Shown here in pieces: positions 33,937 to 43,491 of a DNA stretch of 64,000 bases. Position numbers and translations under genes: made by a program. Position 1 is the first letter of the stretch. Each line of letters opens with the position of its first letter. Where the stretch lies: NCBI RefSeq assembly GCF_000961795.1, contig NZ_LADU01000005.1, positions 1 to 64,000 of the forward strand. The letters are read 5' to 3'. The stretch comes from Hyphomonas sp. BRH_c22. GTDB taxonomy: Bacteria > Pseudomonadota > Alphaproteobacteria > Caulobacterales > Hyphomonadaceae. A model generated the notes under the pieces. That model was not told the origin of the DNA, made no database searches, and saw only the letters and a list, made by a program, of their open reading frames with translations.

Positions 33937-35091
33937 ATGGTTTGGGCCCAGAATCTGAAATCGCCCGGAGTTGCTCATGTGACACGCGATCATTTCATCG
34001 CGCAGCAGCGGACCTGCGATCAGAACCGGCTGACCGTCGTATGGGAGGGCGAGCGCCCGATCGCCCAGTTCATGGAAGGTCCGGATTTCACCGGGGCTGC
34101 GCAACCTGTCTTGCCTCCTGAGCGTGCAGCCATCGGGCCCGTCAGCAAGGCGGACGCAGGCGACCGCTCGGTCAGCCTTGTCATCTGCACACGCGATCGT
34201 CCGGCAGAACTCGCCCGCTGCCTTGCTTCATTATCAGATCACGTCCGCCGCCCGGATGAAGTTCTGGTGGTCGACAATGCCTCTCGAACCGATGAAACAC
34301 GACGGGTCTGCGAGGCGGCAGATGTCCGCTATGTGCGCGAGCCGCGAGGCGGACTGGATATCGCCCGCAATACGGGCGCCAGAATGAGCACGGGTGATAT
34401 CATTGCTTATACGGATGATGACGTAATCCTTCATCCAGCCTGGCTGCAACAGATCGTCCAGGCTTTCGATGCGCCGGATATTCTCGCGGTCACCGGACTG
34501 GTCCTTCCCGCAGAACTCGCAACACCGGCGCAGTGGCATTTTGAGCGATACTGGGGTTTCGGCCGCGGCTTCGAGCGGATTGATTTCGAACCGGCATTCC
34601 TGAAAGTCCGAAAACTGGATGCGGCCCGGGTCTGGGACATCGGTGCAGGAGCCAGCATGGCCTTCCGCAGAGAGACATTTTCACGCGCGGGCCTGTTCGA
34701 CGAACGCCTGGATGTTGGCGCTGCCGGATGCTCAGGCGATTCCGAGTATTGGCATCGCGTGCTGTCCGTCGGCGGAATTTGCCGGTATGAGCCAGGCGCT
34801 GTCGCGTTCCACTATCACCGCCGGGAAATGGAAGGTCTCCGTTCCCAGATAAAAGCCTATATGCGCGGCCACGCTGCCGCGCTGCTTGTCCAGCACGAGC
34901 GGGCCCCCGCATTTGGAATCCTGTACCGCCTGATCGTCGTACTGCCGGTCAGTTATGCGCTTCGCAGCCTGCGCCGCCTCAGGCATGGACGCCGCGATGT
35001 CGATCTATTTACCTGGGAAGAACTGACTGGACTTGTATCAGGCATCCTCTTCTACCTGCGCACCCCCCGTACTTCGGAAAAAACTCCATGA
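33937..35091 (+). CDS. Glycosyltransferase family 2
   Basis: 384 residues, starting 3 bases after the previous stop. An N-terminal region of about 75 residues of unknown role precedes the GT-A domain: VSLVICTRDRPAELARCLAS, VLVVDNAS, RGGLDIARNTGA and the metal-binding YTDDDVILH. CSGDSEYWHRV holds the probable catalytic acidic residues near residue 270. A hydrophobic stretch at residues 330-345 (LYRLIVVLPVSYALRSL) may bind the membrane. The TGA overlaps the start of the next gene (ATGA), so the locus is translationally coupled. Confidence 0.88.
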   Translation: MVWAQNLKSPGVAHVTRDHFIAQQRTCDQNRLTVVWEGERPIAQFMEGPDFTGAAQPVLPPERAAIGPVSKADAGDRSVSLVICTRDRPAELARCLASLSDHVRRPDEVLVVDNASRTDETRRVCEAADVRYVREPRGGLDIARNTGARMSTGDIIAYTDDDVILHPAWLQQIVQAFDAPDILAVTGLVLPAELATPAQWHFERYWGFGRGFERIDFEPAFLKVRKLDAARVWDIGAGASMAFRRETFSRAGLFDERLDVGAAGCSGDSEYWHRVLSVGGICRYEPGAVAFHYHRREMEGLRSQIKAYMRGHAAALLVQHERAPAFGILYRLIVVLPVSYALRSLRRLRHGRRDVDLFTWEELTGLVSGILFYLRTPRTSEKTP

Positions 35092-38000
35092 GCCTGAAAC
35101 CAGCCGCCCTCACATTCATCATACCCGCCTACAACGCGGCCATGACGCTGGCTGAAACCATCGCGTCCTTGCAGGCGCAGACGCAGTCCAACTGGAAGGC
35201 GATCGTGGTCGATGATGGTTCGACCGACAATACCAGCGAGGTCATTGCGCAACTTGTCCAGCATGATGATCGGCTCTCCTTTCGCCGCCAGGAAAATGGC
35301 GGGGTCTGTCGTGCACGCAACCTGGGATTCGAGCTGGCCGACACCGAATGGGTATGCTTCCTGGACGCCGACGACTGGGTCTCGGAGGAGTTTGTTCGGG
35401 ACATGATGGCGGCCGCCGGTGACGACATCGACTTCGTGTATTGCGACTATCGGCGCGTCGCGCCCGACGGGTCCACGGCCTATGAATTTCGCACTGAAAA
35501 TCTCGAGAGGGATGGCTTTCTTGCCATGGCACGCAGCTGTCATGTCTGCATTCATGGCGTTGTCGTGCGCCGCGCGATTGTCGCTGCGGCTGGTGGTTTC
35601 GACACGTGCCTCACGGTTTGCGAAGACTGGGATCTATGGGTTCGCATTCTGCGCATGACGAACCGGATCAAGCGTGCTCCGGGAACGCTTGCCCATTACC
35701 GCATGGGAGACATCAGCCTATCGCGCGATCACGTCCAGATGGTGACAGACGGCCTGACAGTCATCGCGAACAATCACAGACGCGATCCACGCCTGTCTGT
35801 AGTGCTGGATGAATATGCCGAAGGCTTGCCGGTCAAGAACCTGAAAATGCAGTCTACTTATTTCGTGGTCTGGAATGCCGCAGCGGATATCGGTGCAGGG
35901 CGCGACGGTTCGCGCCTGCTCAAGCAATTGCATGCGGTCGACTATGGCGGCTATGATCCGGCGCTGGCTGAAACAATTATCGAAGGCCTGGCAATCGGAG
36001 CGCGCACCCGGGTCGAGAACCTTGTCGCGCACTGGCCAGAGTTTTCAGACAACACGCACAAACTGATCCATGCACTTGCGGCCCACAGTTCCAAGGCGTT
36101 GCCCGAACGCGGGCTCATCTACGCTGTAGAGTGCGAATTGCTGAAACATCACGCGGTCGGTTCATCGGCTGAATTGTCTTTGGTAACGAAACTGTCAATG
36201 GATATTCATCGGCTTCGTCCTGTGACCAAGCCGCCTCAGATCGACCTCCTCCTTTTGGAGTTGACGGATAATGGCGAAAAGATAGGGCTCATCGAGCTGG
36301 GCCTTCTGGGAGACTTGTCCGCCGGGGACGTGCGCAGACTGGCCGCTGAGGGGCTTGGCCTCTCAGCCTATCTGCGTCATTCAAAGCAGTGGATGAGCCC
36401 GCTGGTCGCCGGGACCGCGGGGTTCCTTTTCACCAAGCGCATTTTCGCCAATGCCATTGATCGGCTGCGTCAACACTCGTCTCAGGGACTGGGCTTTCGC
36501 AAAACGTTACGCCGGACCTTGTACGATGCCATCGATCGCTGCGCCGGCCGTTCTTCGAAAGGCGGTCACTTTGCCATGATCGAACAGGTATTGAATGCCA
36601 GGCCAGCCACGGTCGCGGCTCCCCTCACTGGCTTGCCAACGGCGTCCGTGGCTGAGCGAACTGCGCTCTGCAACGAACTCATGCAGACACTCTCCACACG
36701 GCGGGTTCCCATCCTTGCCTATCACCGGATCGCGGACGAAGGACCGGAGGCGCTTCGTACGTGGCGTGTCGATCCTGACATGTTCGAACAACAGTTGCGC
36801 ATGTTGCGCGAGAACGGTTTCTACAGCGTGACGTCACGGGAAATCCTCAAGCATCGCGAAGCAGGACTCCCCCTCCCCGGCCGCCCGATTCATTTTACGT
36901 TTGATGATGCTTACCAGGATTTCGCCGACACGGCCTGGCCACTTCTCAAAGCCTATGGTTTTACAGCAGAAGTCTTCGTCGTTACCGACAAGGTCGGCCA
37001 GACTTCAGATTGGGATATCTCGCTTCAGGGCAATGCCCCCCTCATGAACTGGGACACGATCGAAGCCCTGCACAAGGAGGGGGTTGTCTTCGGCAGCCAT
37101 CTTCAGACGCACACACCTGCATCCAATCTTTCAAGCATTGCCCTCCTGCACGAAACCGTGAATTCCCGGGCGGCACTTGAAAAGCATCTCGGTGTGCCCG
37201 TCGTATCCATCGCGGCGCCGTATGGGTCTATCGGCGAAAGATACAACCGCATGCTGGAAGCTGCCGGATATCGCTTTGGCGTCTCCTGCGAGTGGGGGCC
37301 TGCTGACATATCGTCCAATCCCTACATCATGCCGCGCGTCGAAGTTGACGGGCACTGGCCGATGACCGAATTTGCCCGGATGCTGTCCCTGCCTGCTCCG
37401 GACGTGGCTAGCGCTGCCGCCACTGATCCAAGCCTCAATGCCGAAGACGATCTGGTGAGCGTCATCATTCCGGCATTCAACGCAGAAGCGACGATTGACG
37501 AAACGCTCACCAGCGTCCGTAGCCAGACATATGCCAACCTGGAGATACTGGTCATCGACGATGGCTCAACTGACCAGACTGCACAGGTCGTGCTTGAACA
37601 TGCTGCGCAAGACGCGCGGGTACGCCTCATCACCCAGGCCAATGCCGGCGTTGCCGCTGCGCGGAATAACGGGATAGCCAGGGCCAGGGGTGAACTGATC
37701 GCCCCGATAGACTCCGATGACCTTTGGGCACCCGAGAAGATTCGAAGCCAGGTCATGGCGCTGAAGTATGGCGGCAGCCATGTGGCGCTGGTCTATACCT
37801 GGTTTGCCGTCATCAATCAGGATAGCTGTGTCATCGACTTGAGCGTCACCCCGCAGGATGAGGGCTATGTCATGCATCGCCTTTGCTCAGGAAACTTTAT
37901 CGGCAATGCCAGTTCCCCTCTGATGCGAAAGTCCGCGATTCTGGAAGCTGGCGGATATGACACCAGCCTGAAAGACAGGAAGGCGCAGGGTTGCGAAGAC

Positions 38001-38429
38001 CTGTTGCTGTATTTCCGCATTTCAAAAAAATACGAATTCAGAGTCATCCGCGATTATCTCACGGGTTATCGTCGTATGCCGCAAGCCATGTCTTCCGATG
38101 TCTTCCAAATGCTGCGATCATTTCAGATCGTCGCGGAGGAGATGCGCCTTGCCTATCCGTGCTTCGCGACACAGACCATCAAGGGCGAAGTCTGGATTTC
38201 CGAATGGCTGTTCTGGAAGGCCGTACGGGCCGGCAAGCTCTTCTCTGCTGCGTCACTCGTGATTCACATTGCCAAATGTGACTCGCGTTTTGCGATTTCG
38301 AATGTCCTGCCAGGCTTTGTCACTAAAACGGCAAGAAAGCTCATGTCGAGCCCACGATATGTGAAAACGGTTTCTCCAGAAGGCCGGTTCGTTGTCGGTG
38401 GTGCCAGTCCCGTAGAGGCATTCAAATGA
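35088..38429 (+). CDS. Three-domain GT2 - polysaccharide deacetylase - GT2 protein
   Basis: 1113 residues. Domain 1 (about 1-340) is a GT2 enzyme: FIIPAYNAAMTLAETI, VVDDGSTDN, ENGGVCRARNLG, DADDW. A helical linker (340-540) has no recognised fold. Domain 2 (about 540-765) is a NodB-type deacetylase: ILAYHRI, FTFDDAYQDF with the metal-binding Asp pair, and HLQTH matching the HxxxH zinc site. Domain 3 (about 788-1113) is a second GT2 enzyme (VSVIIPAFNAE, SDDLW, GCEDLLLYF) closely related to the gene at 32833. The protein could add two sugars and deacetylate an N-acetyl sugar. It overlaps both neighbours by ATGA. Confidence 0.88.
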   Translation: MSLKPAALTFIIPAYNAAMTLAETIASLQAQTQSNWKAIVVDDGSTDNTSEVIAQLVQHDDRLSFRRQENGGVCRARNLGFELADTEWVCFLDADDWVSEEFVRDMMAAAGDDIDFVYCDYRRVAPDGSTAYEFRTENLERDGFLAMARSCHVCIHGVVVRRAIVAAAGGFDTCLTVCEDWDLWVRILRMTNRIKRAPGTLAHYRMGDISLSRDHVQMVTDGLTVIANNHRRDPRLSVVLDEYAEGLPVKNLKMQSTYFVVWNAAADIGAGRDGSRLLKQLHAVDYGGYDPALAETIIEGLAIGARTRVENLVAHWPEFSDNTHKLIHALAAHSSKALPERGLIYAVECELLKHHAVGSSAELSLVTKLSMDIHRLRPVTKPPQIDLLLLELTDNGEKIGLIELGLLGDLSAGDVRRLAAEGLGLSAYLRHSKQWMSPLVAGTAGFLFTKRIFANAIDRLRQHSSQGLGFRKTLRRTLYDAIDRCAGRSSKGGHFAMIEQVLNARPATVAAPLTGLPTASVAERTALCNELMQTLSTRRVPILAYHRIADEGPEALRTWRVDPDMFEQQLRMLRENGFYSVTSREILKHREAGLPLPGRPIHFTFDDAYQDFADTAWPLLKAYGFTAEVFVVTDKVGQTSDWDISLQGNAPLMNWDTIEALHKEGVVFGSHLQTHTPASNLSSIALLHETVNSRAALEKHLGVPVVSIAAPYGSIGERYNRMLEAAGYRFGVSCEWGPADISSNPYIMPRVEVDGHWPMTEFARMLSLPAPDVASAAATDPSLNAEDDLVSVIIPAFNAEATIDETLTSVRSQTYANLEILVIDDGSTDQTAQVVLEHAAQDARVRLITQANAGVAAARNNGIARARGELIAPIDSDDLWAPEKIRSQVMALKYGGSHVALVYTWFAVINQDSCVIDLSVTPQDEGYVMHRLCSGNFIGNASSPLMRKSAILEAGGYDTSLKDRKAQGCEDLLLYFRISKKYEFRVIRDYLTGYRRMPQAMSSDVFQMLRSFQIVAEEMRLAYPCFATQTIKGEVWISEWLFWKAVRAGKLFSAASLVIHIAKCDSRFAISNVLPGFVTKTARKLMSSPRYVKTVSPEGRFVVGGASPVEAFK

Positions 38430-40279
38430 GTACTTCAACCGGCAAAGACGCACCGAAACGACTCTCGCGCCAACAAGTGATGGAACTGGTTCACCTGACA
38501 TCCCGTCATGCCTGGGCCTTCCCTGTCATCGTGGTGTTGGGGATTGTATCGTCCTTCGCCGACAGCCTTGGAATTTCCCTGATCGTGCTGTTCCTTTACA
38601 CCGTGATGGGGCGTTCGGCTGACGCGGCCGAAGCCGGGGGGCCACTGGGCAAGTTCTTCGAAGTCGTGACGGCGTATATCCCCAATGCGACATACCTTGC
38701 ACTGATGGTACTCGGACTCATTCTGACGAAACTGGCATTTTCGACACTGTATGCATTCATCTCGGCCTCAGTCCAGAACGGGATCAGCCAGGACGTCCGC
38801 GACCGCCTGCACCAGCAATATCTCGATGTGGAGTATAATTACATTCGCAACCGCGAAGAAGGGGAAATGCTGAAGGTCCTGGCCATCGACTCCTGGACTG
38901 TCTCCAGCGCCTACCGCATGATCAGCCATGTTGTGGTGAGCGCCATCGCCGTGTTCGTGATGATGGCTTTTCTCTTTTCCCTATCCTGGCAGCTGACGAT
39001 TCTTGCCATTATCGGTGCCGCCGCATTGCTGGCATTCGTCAACCTGCTCGCCATTCCAGTGCGCCGGCTCGGCCGCCGGACAGCAGAGATCAACCAGGAG
39101 CTTGCCGCGCGCACGCTTTACACGCTGCAGGGCATGCGAGCGATCCGCGCATTCGGCCAGGAGCAGGAACACCAGAAAACGTTTGCGGATACGTCAGAAA
39201 AGGCCAAGCGCCTGGCTGTCACGACAGAGCGCCTCTACGCTGTCCTGCCGCCCGTGACCGAGCTTGGCTACCTGCTGCTGCTGGCCAGCATCGCCGGTCT
39301 GGCTAGCCTCACCTCTGTTCCCTTTGCTTCCACACTTGCCTGTGTCGCCCTTCTCTATCGCATGCAAGGTCCATTGCGCGATATCCAGGGGTCCGTCATT
39401 GCGATGGCGCAAATGGAAGCACAACTCATTGCCGTCGTCGAAGTACTGCGCCGGACCGATAAACGCTATCCGCGGCAAGGCTCGAAGCCGTTTTCCCATC
39501 TCAAGCAGGAGATCACATTCAACAATGTCTGCTTCCGCTATAATGAAGAGGACGCCGATACACTTCACGGCGTGAGTTTCAAGATCCCGGCGGGCCGGAC
39601 GACCGCGCTGGTCGGCCCAAGCGGATCGGGCAAGAGCACGATTGTACGCTTGCTCCAGAGACTCGACGAACCCAATGAAGGCGAGATCCTCGTCGATGGC
39701 ACGCCCCTGAATGACATCAAGCGCAAGGACTGGCTTCGCAAGCTCGCGCTGGCTGGACAGGATGTCGAACTCATGGACAGCACTGTCCGCGCCAATATCT
39801 GTGTTGCAAAGGCGGAAGCTGATGACAAGGCGCTCCGCGAGGCAGCAAAGCTGGCCGGTGTCCTCGATGTGATCGAGGCCCTGCCCTATGGGATGGACAA
39901 CTGGATTGGTCCGCAGGGCGCCAACTTTTCCGGTGGCGAGCGGCAACGCCTGGGCCTCGCCCGCGCCATTTTGAGAGACCCTGAAATCTTCGTGCTGGAC
40001 GAAGCAACAAGTGCACTCGATGTCAGCCTCGAGCAGACCGTGCGGGATAATCTCATGTCCTGCTTCGAGGGGCGGACAATCGTGACCGTGACCCATCGAC
40101 TGACATCGATTCTTTCGGTCGATCACATTATCTGCATCGAAAAAGGCCGCGTCGTCGAGGAAGGATCACCGCGTGAATTGCTCGCCCGGGGGAGCGGCGC
40201 CTTCAGCCGGATGGTGGACGCGACCCCGTTGCCATCAGACCCAAGAGTAACGACGCCAGCCGAGCTGTCATCAACGTGA
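38426..40279 (+). CDS. ABC exporter (MsbA-like, fused membrane and ATPase domains)
   Basis: 617 residues. Residues 20-330 hold six membrane segments (FPVIVVLGIVSSFADSLGI onward). The ATPase domain (about 355-600) has Walker A GPSGSGKST, the Q-loop LAGQDVELMD, the signature FSGGERQRLGLARAI, Walker B IFVLDEATSALD and the H-loop VTHRLTSI. It works as a homodimer moving lipids, lipid-linked sugars or peptides outwards. Position inside the glycosyltransferase run and ATGA coupling to the previous gene suggest export of the product made there. Substrate inferred from context only. Confidence 0.92.
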   Translation: MSTSTGKDAPKRLSRQQVMELVHLTSRHAWAFPVIVVLGIVSSFADSLGISLIVLFLYTVMGRSADAAEAGGPLGKFFEVVTAYIPNATYLALMVLGLILTKLAFSTLYAFISASVQNGISQDVRDRLHQQYLDVEYNYIRNREEGEMLKVLAIDSWTVSSAYRMISHVVVSAIAVFVMMAFLFSLSWQLTILAIIGAAALLAFVNLLAIPVRRLGRRTAEINQELAARTLYTLQGMRAIRAFGQEQEHQKTFADTSEKAKRLAVTTERLYAVLPPVTELGYLLLLASIAGLASLTSVPFASTLACVALLYRMQGPLRDIQGSVIAMAQMEAQLIAVVEVLRRTDKRYPRQGSKPFSHLKQEITFNNVCFRYNEEDADTLHGVSFKIPAGRTTALVGPSGSGKSTIVRLLQRLDEPNEGEILVDGTPLNDIKRKDWLRKLALAGQDVELMDSTVRANICVAKAEADDKALREAAKLAGVLDVIEALPYGMDNWIGPQGANFSGGERQRLGLARAILRDPEIFVLDEATSALDVSLEQTVRDNLMSCFEGRTIVTVTHRLTSILSVDHIICIEKGRVVEEGSPRELLARGSGAFSRMVDATPLPSDPRVTTPAELSST

Positions 40280-40386
40280 CGCAAGGAAAATTCCGTTCGT
40301 GAGACCAGGTTACCCTTTCTGTTGTAGCACCAGGCAACCCGGCATCAAAAGACAAAGTTAGATCAATCCGTATCTGAAAGAAATCG

Positions 40387-41415
40387 ATGAGATATTTTGT
40401 AACAGGAGGCGCGGGGTATGTCGGCGCACACGCCTGCAAGGCGCTTGCTGGAGCAGGGCATGAGGTGGTTGTCTTCGACAATCTGAGCACGGGCCACCGG
40501 GAGGCCGTAAAGTGGGGCGACCTGGTGGTAGGAGACCTGCTCGACCGGGAGTGCATCAAACGCGCCATCGAGGATACACGTCCGGATGGCGTGCTTCACT
40601 TTGCGGCCCTCGCCTATGTCGGTGAGTCGGTTCACCGACCGGATCTCTATTACCGCACCAATATTGCCGGCACGCAGAACCTGCTTGATGCCATGCGCCT
40701 GGCAGACGTTACCCGGATTGTCGTGTCCTCCACCTGCGCAACCTACGGCACGCCGGCCGAAATGCCGATTTCCGAGACAACACCTCAAGTCCCGGTGAAC
40801 CCCTATGGCCGGACGAAGCTCGTGATGGAAACCATGCTGCGGGACTATTGCAGCGCGTTCGGGTTTGGCGCCATTGCCTTACGATACTTCAATGCTGCCG
40901 GGGCGGATACTGCGGGGGAGATCGGCGAGGATCACACACCGGAAACACACCTCATCCCCTTGGTCCTCCAGGCGGCTGCGGGCCTGCTCCCCAACGTAAA
41001 AATATTTGGCAACGACTATCCCACAGCCGATGGAACGGCAGTTCGCGACTATGTCCATGTTACCGACCTGGCTGATGCGCACGTGAAAGCGCTCGATATT
41101 TGCGCCTCAGGACATTTCAAGGCCTTCAATCTCGGTGCAGGCATCGGCACCAGTGTCATGGATATCTGTATGGCGGCCGAGCGGGTTACCGGTCAGAAAA
41201 TTTACATCGAAATGGTCCCATGCAGGGCGGGCGATCCCCCAATTCTCTATGCCGACCCGGCCCTCGCCGCGACCGAGCTTGGCTGGACGCCCCGCCAGAG
41301 CGACCTGGATACGATCCTGGCCACGGCATGGGCGTGGATGCAATCGGCGCATCCTGGAGCAGGAAAGGGCCGGAGAACTGACCATGCGGACAGCCAGGCG
41401 GAACACATGAACTGA
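40387..41415 (+). CDS. galE: UDP-glucose 4-epimerase-like protein
   Basis: 342 residues of the extended SDR type. The NAD motif TGGAGYVGAH is at residues 7-16, the catalytic Ser/Thr region is SSTCATYG near residue 117, and Tyr/Lys are in NPYGRTK near residue 142. ALRYFNAAGAD and VRDYVHVTDLADAH are GalE signatures. It interconverts UDP-glucose and UDP-galactose or the N-acetyl forms, supplying the glycosyltransferases. The 107-base gap from the exporter gene suggests its own promoter or a processed operon. The last 25 residues are a polar tail beyond the usual GalE end. Confidence 0.9.
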   Translation: MRYFVTGGAGYVGAHACKALAGAGHEVVVFDNLSTGHREAVKWGDLVVGDLLDRECIKRAIEDTRPDGVLHFAALAYVGESVHRPDLYYRTNIAGTQNLLDAMRLADVTRIVVSSTCATYGTPAEMPISETTPQVPVNPYGRTKLVMETMLRDYCSAFGFGAIALRYFNAAGADTAGEIGEDHTPETHLIPLVLQAAAGLLPNVKIFGNDYPTADGTAVRDYVHVTDLADAHVKALDICASGHFKAFNLGAGIGTSVMDICMAAERVTGQKIYIEMVPCRAGDPPILYADPALAATELGWTPRQSDLDTILATAWAWMQSAHPGAGKGRRTDHADSQAEHMN

Positions 41416-41501
41416 TGCGCTCCGTGCGATTAGTATTCGTTATTTCCTTGGCAGGACAGGTTTGAGTTGCGACCTCCAACCGGACCATAGGAGGACGGAC
41501 G

Positions 41502-41552
41502 ATGTCCACGCCCATGATGGAACCGCCCGAGCTTTATAAGAAAGCGACATAA
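41502..41552 (+). CDS. Possible 16-residue leader peptide with strong ribosome site
   Basis: AGGAGG lies 7 bases before ATG 41502. The frame encodes MSTPMMEPPELYKKAT and ends in TAA. It stands in the 276-base gap between galE and the small membrane protein at 41692, upstream of an AT-rich stretch (41545-41625) and a leader hairpin. It may be a regulatory leader or chance. No amino-acid run of the attenuator type is present. Confidence 0.3.
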   Translation: MSTPMMEPPELYKKAT

Positions 41553-41649
41553 CAATTTGATACTTAAGGTGAGTTTTCGCTTGTTTCGAAGCTAAAACAA
41601 TCAGAGCTTGTTTATGTTGGTTCGAAATATGCAAGACCCGAGGCTCAAC

Positions 41650-41667
41650 CCTGCTTGCAGAAGCAGG
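41650..41667 (+). promoter_or_regulatory. Leader hairpin before the small membrane protein gene
   Basis: CCTGCTT, a GCAG loop and AAGCAGG form a perfect 7-base-pair hairpin, extendable by AA/TT outside a bulged C. It ends 24 bases before ATG 41692 and just upstream of its GAGGTGAG ribosome site. No T tract follows, so it is more likely an mRNA-stabilising or translation-control structure than a terminator. Confidence 0.35.
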
Positions 41668-41691
41668 TTGGATCTACAGGACGAGGTGAGC

Positions 41692-41970
41692 ATGACAAAA
41701 GGACAGACAGTTATGGGACGACGGGCACTCCATCTTTTTGCGGTTCTGGCGGTGACTTCAGTGCTTGCGCTACCCGCTGCGGCTTATGTCGGGCCGGGAG
41801 CGGGTCTTACAGCAATTGGAAGCTTTCTCGTGCTGATTGGCACGATCGCGCTGATGATCGTCGGGTTCATCTGGTACCCGGTAAAGCGCATGCTCCGGAG
41901 CAGAAAGGCCATGAAATCAGACAGCGCTGCGGCAACGCCAGTGGTGAAAGACGATAGCACCACTGAATAG
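41692..41970 (+). CDS. Small membrane protein with YVGPGAGL motif
   Basis: 92 residues. A first hydrophobic stretch (LHLFAVLAVTSVLALPAAA) reads as a signal peptide. YVGPGAGL is followed by a second membrane segment (GSFLVLIGTIALMIVGFIWY) and a basic end KRMLRSRKAMK, then an acidic tail. Proteins with this YVGPGAG-helix layout recur, from memory, beside sulfotransferase and arylsulfotransferase genes in sphingomonads and relatives. The function is unknown, but an envelope role in the sulfation step is plausible. ATG 41692 is preferred to 41608 because of GAGGTGAG. Confidence 0.7.
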   Translation: MTKGQTVMGRRALHLFAVLAVTSVLALPAAAYVGPGAGLTAIGSFLVLIGTIALMIVGFIWYPVKRMLRSRKAMKSDSAAATPVVKDDSTTE

Positions 41971-42001
41971 TGCAGTCGGAACGACTACTGGCAAGGATAG
42001 C

Positions 42002-42370
42002 ATGACGTATCTTTTCTTAACCGCCGCGATCCTAGCCTTTGTGATCCTGATCAAGCTGTTGCGCATAGAGCGTTTGGTAGGCGATGCGACCAAGACAGGA
42101 AGCCATGCCATCACGACAATGGCTTCAACGACATTAGGCGATGATGAAAAAGAAAGGTTGATACAGGCCATCAGTCTGAAAATGCTGCGATTTTTTGGAT
42201 TGATCACTCTTTCCAGCGTTGTGGCGCTCGGCCTCTCCATCGGCGTAGCTCTGCTTGGTGTACTGATTGGCTTTTACGACACGGAACGCTTGATCGCAGC
42301 GTCGGTAGACTGGCGGTTTCTGTTGGGTGCCACGGCGGCAACGCTGGGCGGCTATTGGCTGATGCGATGA
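42002..42370 (+). CDS. Small integral membrane protein, unknown
   Basis: 122 residues with three hydrophobic segments: residues 2-18 (TYLFLTAAILAFVILIK), about 64-90 (FFGLITLSSVVALGLSIGVALLGVLIGF) and about 104-120 (FLLGATAATLGGYWLM). A charged loop (LGDDEKERLIQAISLKM) lies between. No family is recognised. It is placed between the YVGPGAGL protein and the sulfotransferase, and its stop overlaps the next start (ATGA), which suggests a shared function. AAGGAT precedes the ATG. Confidence 0.65.
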   Translation: MTYLFLTAAILAFVILIKLLRIERLVGDATKTGSHAITTMASTTLGDDEKERLIQAISLKMLRFFGLITLSSVVALGLSIGVALLGVLIGFYDTERLIAASVDWRFLLGATAATLGGYWLMR

Positions 42371-43491
42371 AAATGGCTGATTCCTATTCACCTACGGACC
42401 GGATGATGCACCGCATTGCATTCAAGCTCCGCACACCTCAGCTTGCACTGGCAGATATGGCGAATTCCATGTTTGCCGACCGCTTGCCGAAGTTTGACGA
42501 CTCACCGGTTTTCATCACGTCCCTGCCACGGGCAGGTACGACGGTTTTGCTGGAAATCCTCTCGGAATCCCCGGATCTGGCCAGCCATACCTATCGCGAT
42601 ATGCCGTTTGTCTTGTGTCCCATGCTATGGGACAAACTGTCATCAGGCTTTCGTGCAGAGGCAGAGGTGCGCGAACGGGCGCACGCTGATGGTATGCAGG
42701 TCAGCTTTGACAGTCCGGAAGCGTTTGAAGAAATTATCTGGACGACATTCTGGAAAGGAAAATATTCCCGCGACAGTATCACGCCATGGATCGCATCCGA
42801 CCGGCACGAAGAATTCGAGGAATTCTTCGCCAGCCATATGGGCCAAATACGTGCCCTGCGGGGAGAAGCGGGGTCGCCAGCTGCACGGTATGTATCAAAG
42901 AACAATGCGAATATCGCGCGGTTGCCTTTGCTGCATGCCATGTATCCCAATTGCAAGATTGTCGTTCCAATCCGTCGACCACAAGACCAGATTGCATCCC
43001 TGATGCGTCAGCACGAGCGTTTCAAGTCGATGCACGTCAAGGATAAGTTCAGCCTGACATACATGAGCGGGATCGGACATTTCGAATTTGGCGCCGGGTT
43101 CAAGCCGATCAATTTCGGCGGATGGTTGGACACTATTGACATCGCGGAAGCCGATAACGCCACGTTCTGGATGAAATATTGGCTTGCTGCCTACACACCA
43201 TTGGTGTCGGACGAAAATCTCATCCTCTTTGACTATGAGGCCGCCTGCCGCGATGGACTGAAGCATATCGAATCTTTGGCGACTGCAATTTGCGTCCCAT
43301 TTTCAGACAAATTGCAGATAGCTGCCCAACGTCTTCGTCCGACCCTCGCCAGACATACATTTCCAGAAGGGTCTGAAGAGGGCCTCCACATTGAAATTGA
43401 GGCTGTATACCAATTACTCCGAACACGATGCATAGCGTCGCGGCCAGGAGATGGACCTGGATCAAACTTCACCGAGCGAGAAACCAGCTGA
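42367..43491 (+). CDS. Sulfotransferase family protein (PAPS-dependent type)
   Basis: 374 residues. The 5'-phosphosulfate-binding loop is visible near residue 52 (TSLPRAGTTVLLEIL), and the 3'-phosphate-binding region near residue 205 (IVVPIRRPQDQIASLM). This layout matches bacterial carbohydrate or peptide sulfotransferases that take sulfate from PAPS in the cytoplasm. No PAPS synthesis gene is in the window. The ATG at 42367 overlaps the previous stop and is preferred to an upstream TTG at 42355. The next gene begins inside its stop (TGATG). Confidence 0.85.
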   Translation: MKMADSYSPTDRMMHRIAFKLRTPQLALADMANSMFADRLPKFDDSPVFITSLPRAGTTVLLEILSESPDLASHTYRDMPFVLCPMLWDKLSSGFRAEAEVRERAHADGMQVSFDSPEAFEEIIWTTFWKGKYSRDSITPWIASDRHEEFEEFFASHMGQIRALRGEAGSPAARYVSKNNANIARLPLLHAMYPNCKIVVPIRRPQDQIASLMRQHERFKSMHVKDKFSLTYMSGIGHFEFGAGFKPINFGGWLDTIDIAEADNATFWMKYWLAAYTPLVSDENLILFDYEAACRDGLKHIESLATAICVPFSDKLQIAAQRLRPTLARHTFPEGSEEGLHIEIEAVYQLLRTRCIASRPGDGPGSNFTERETS

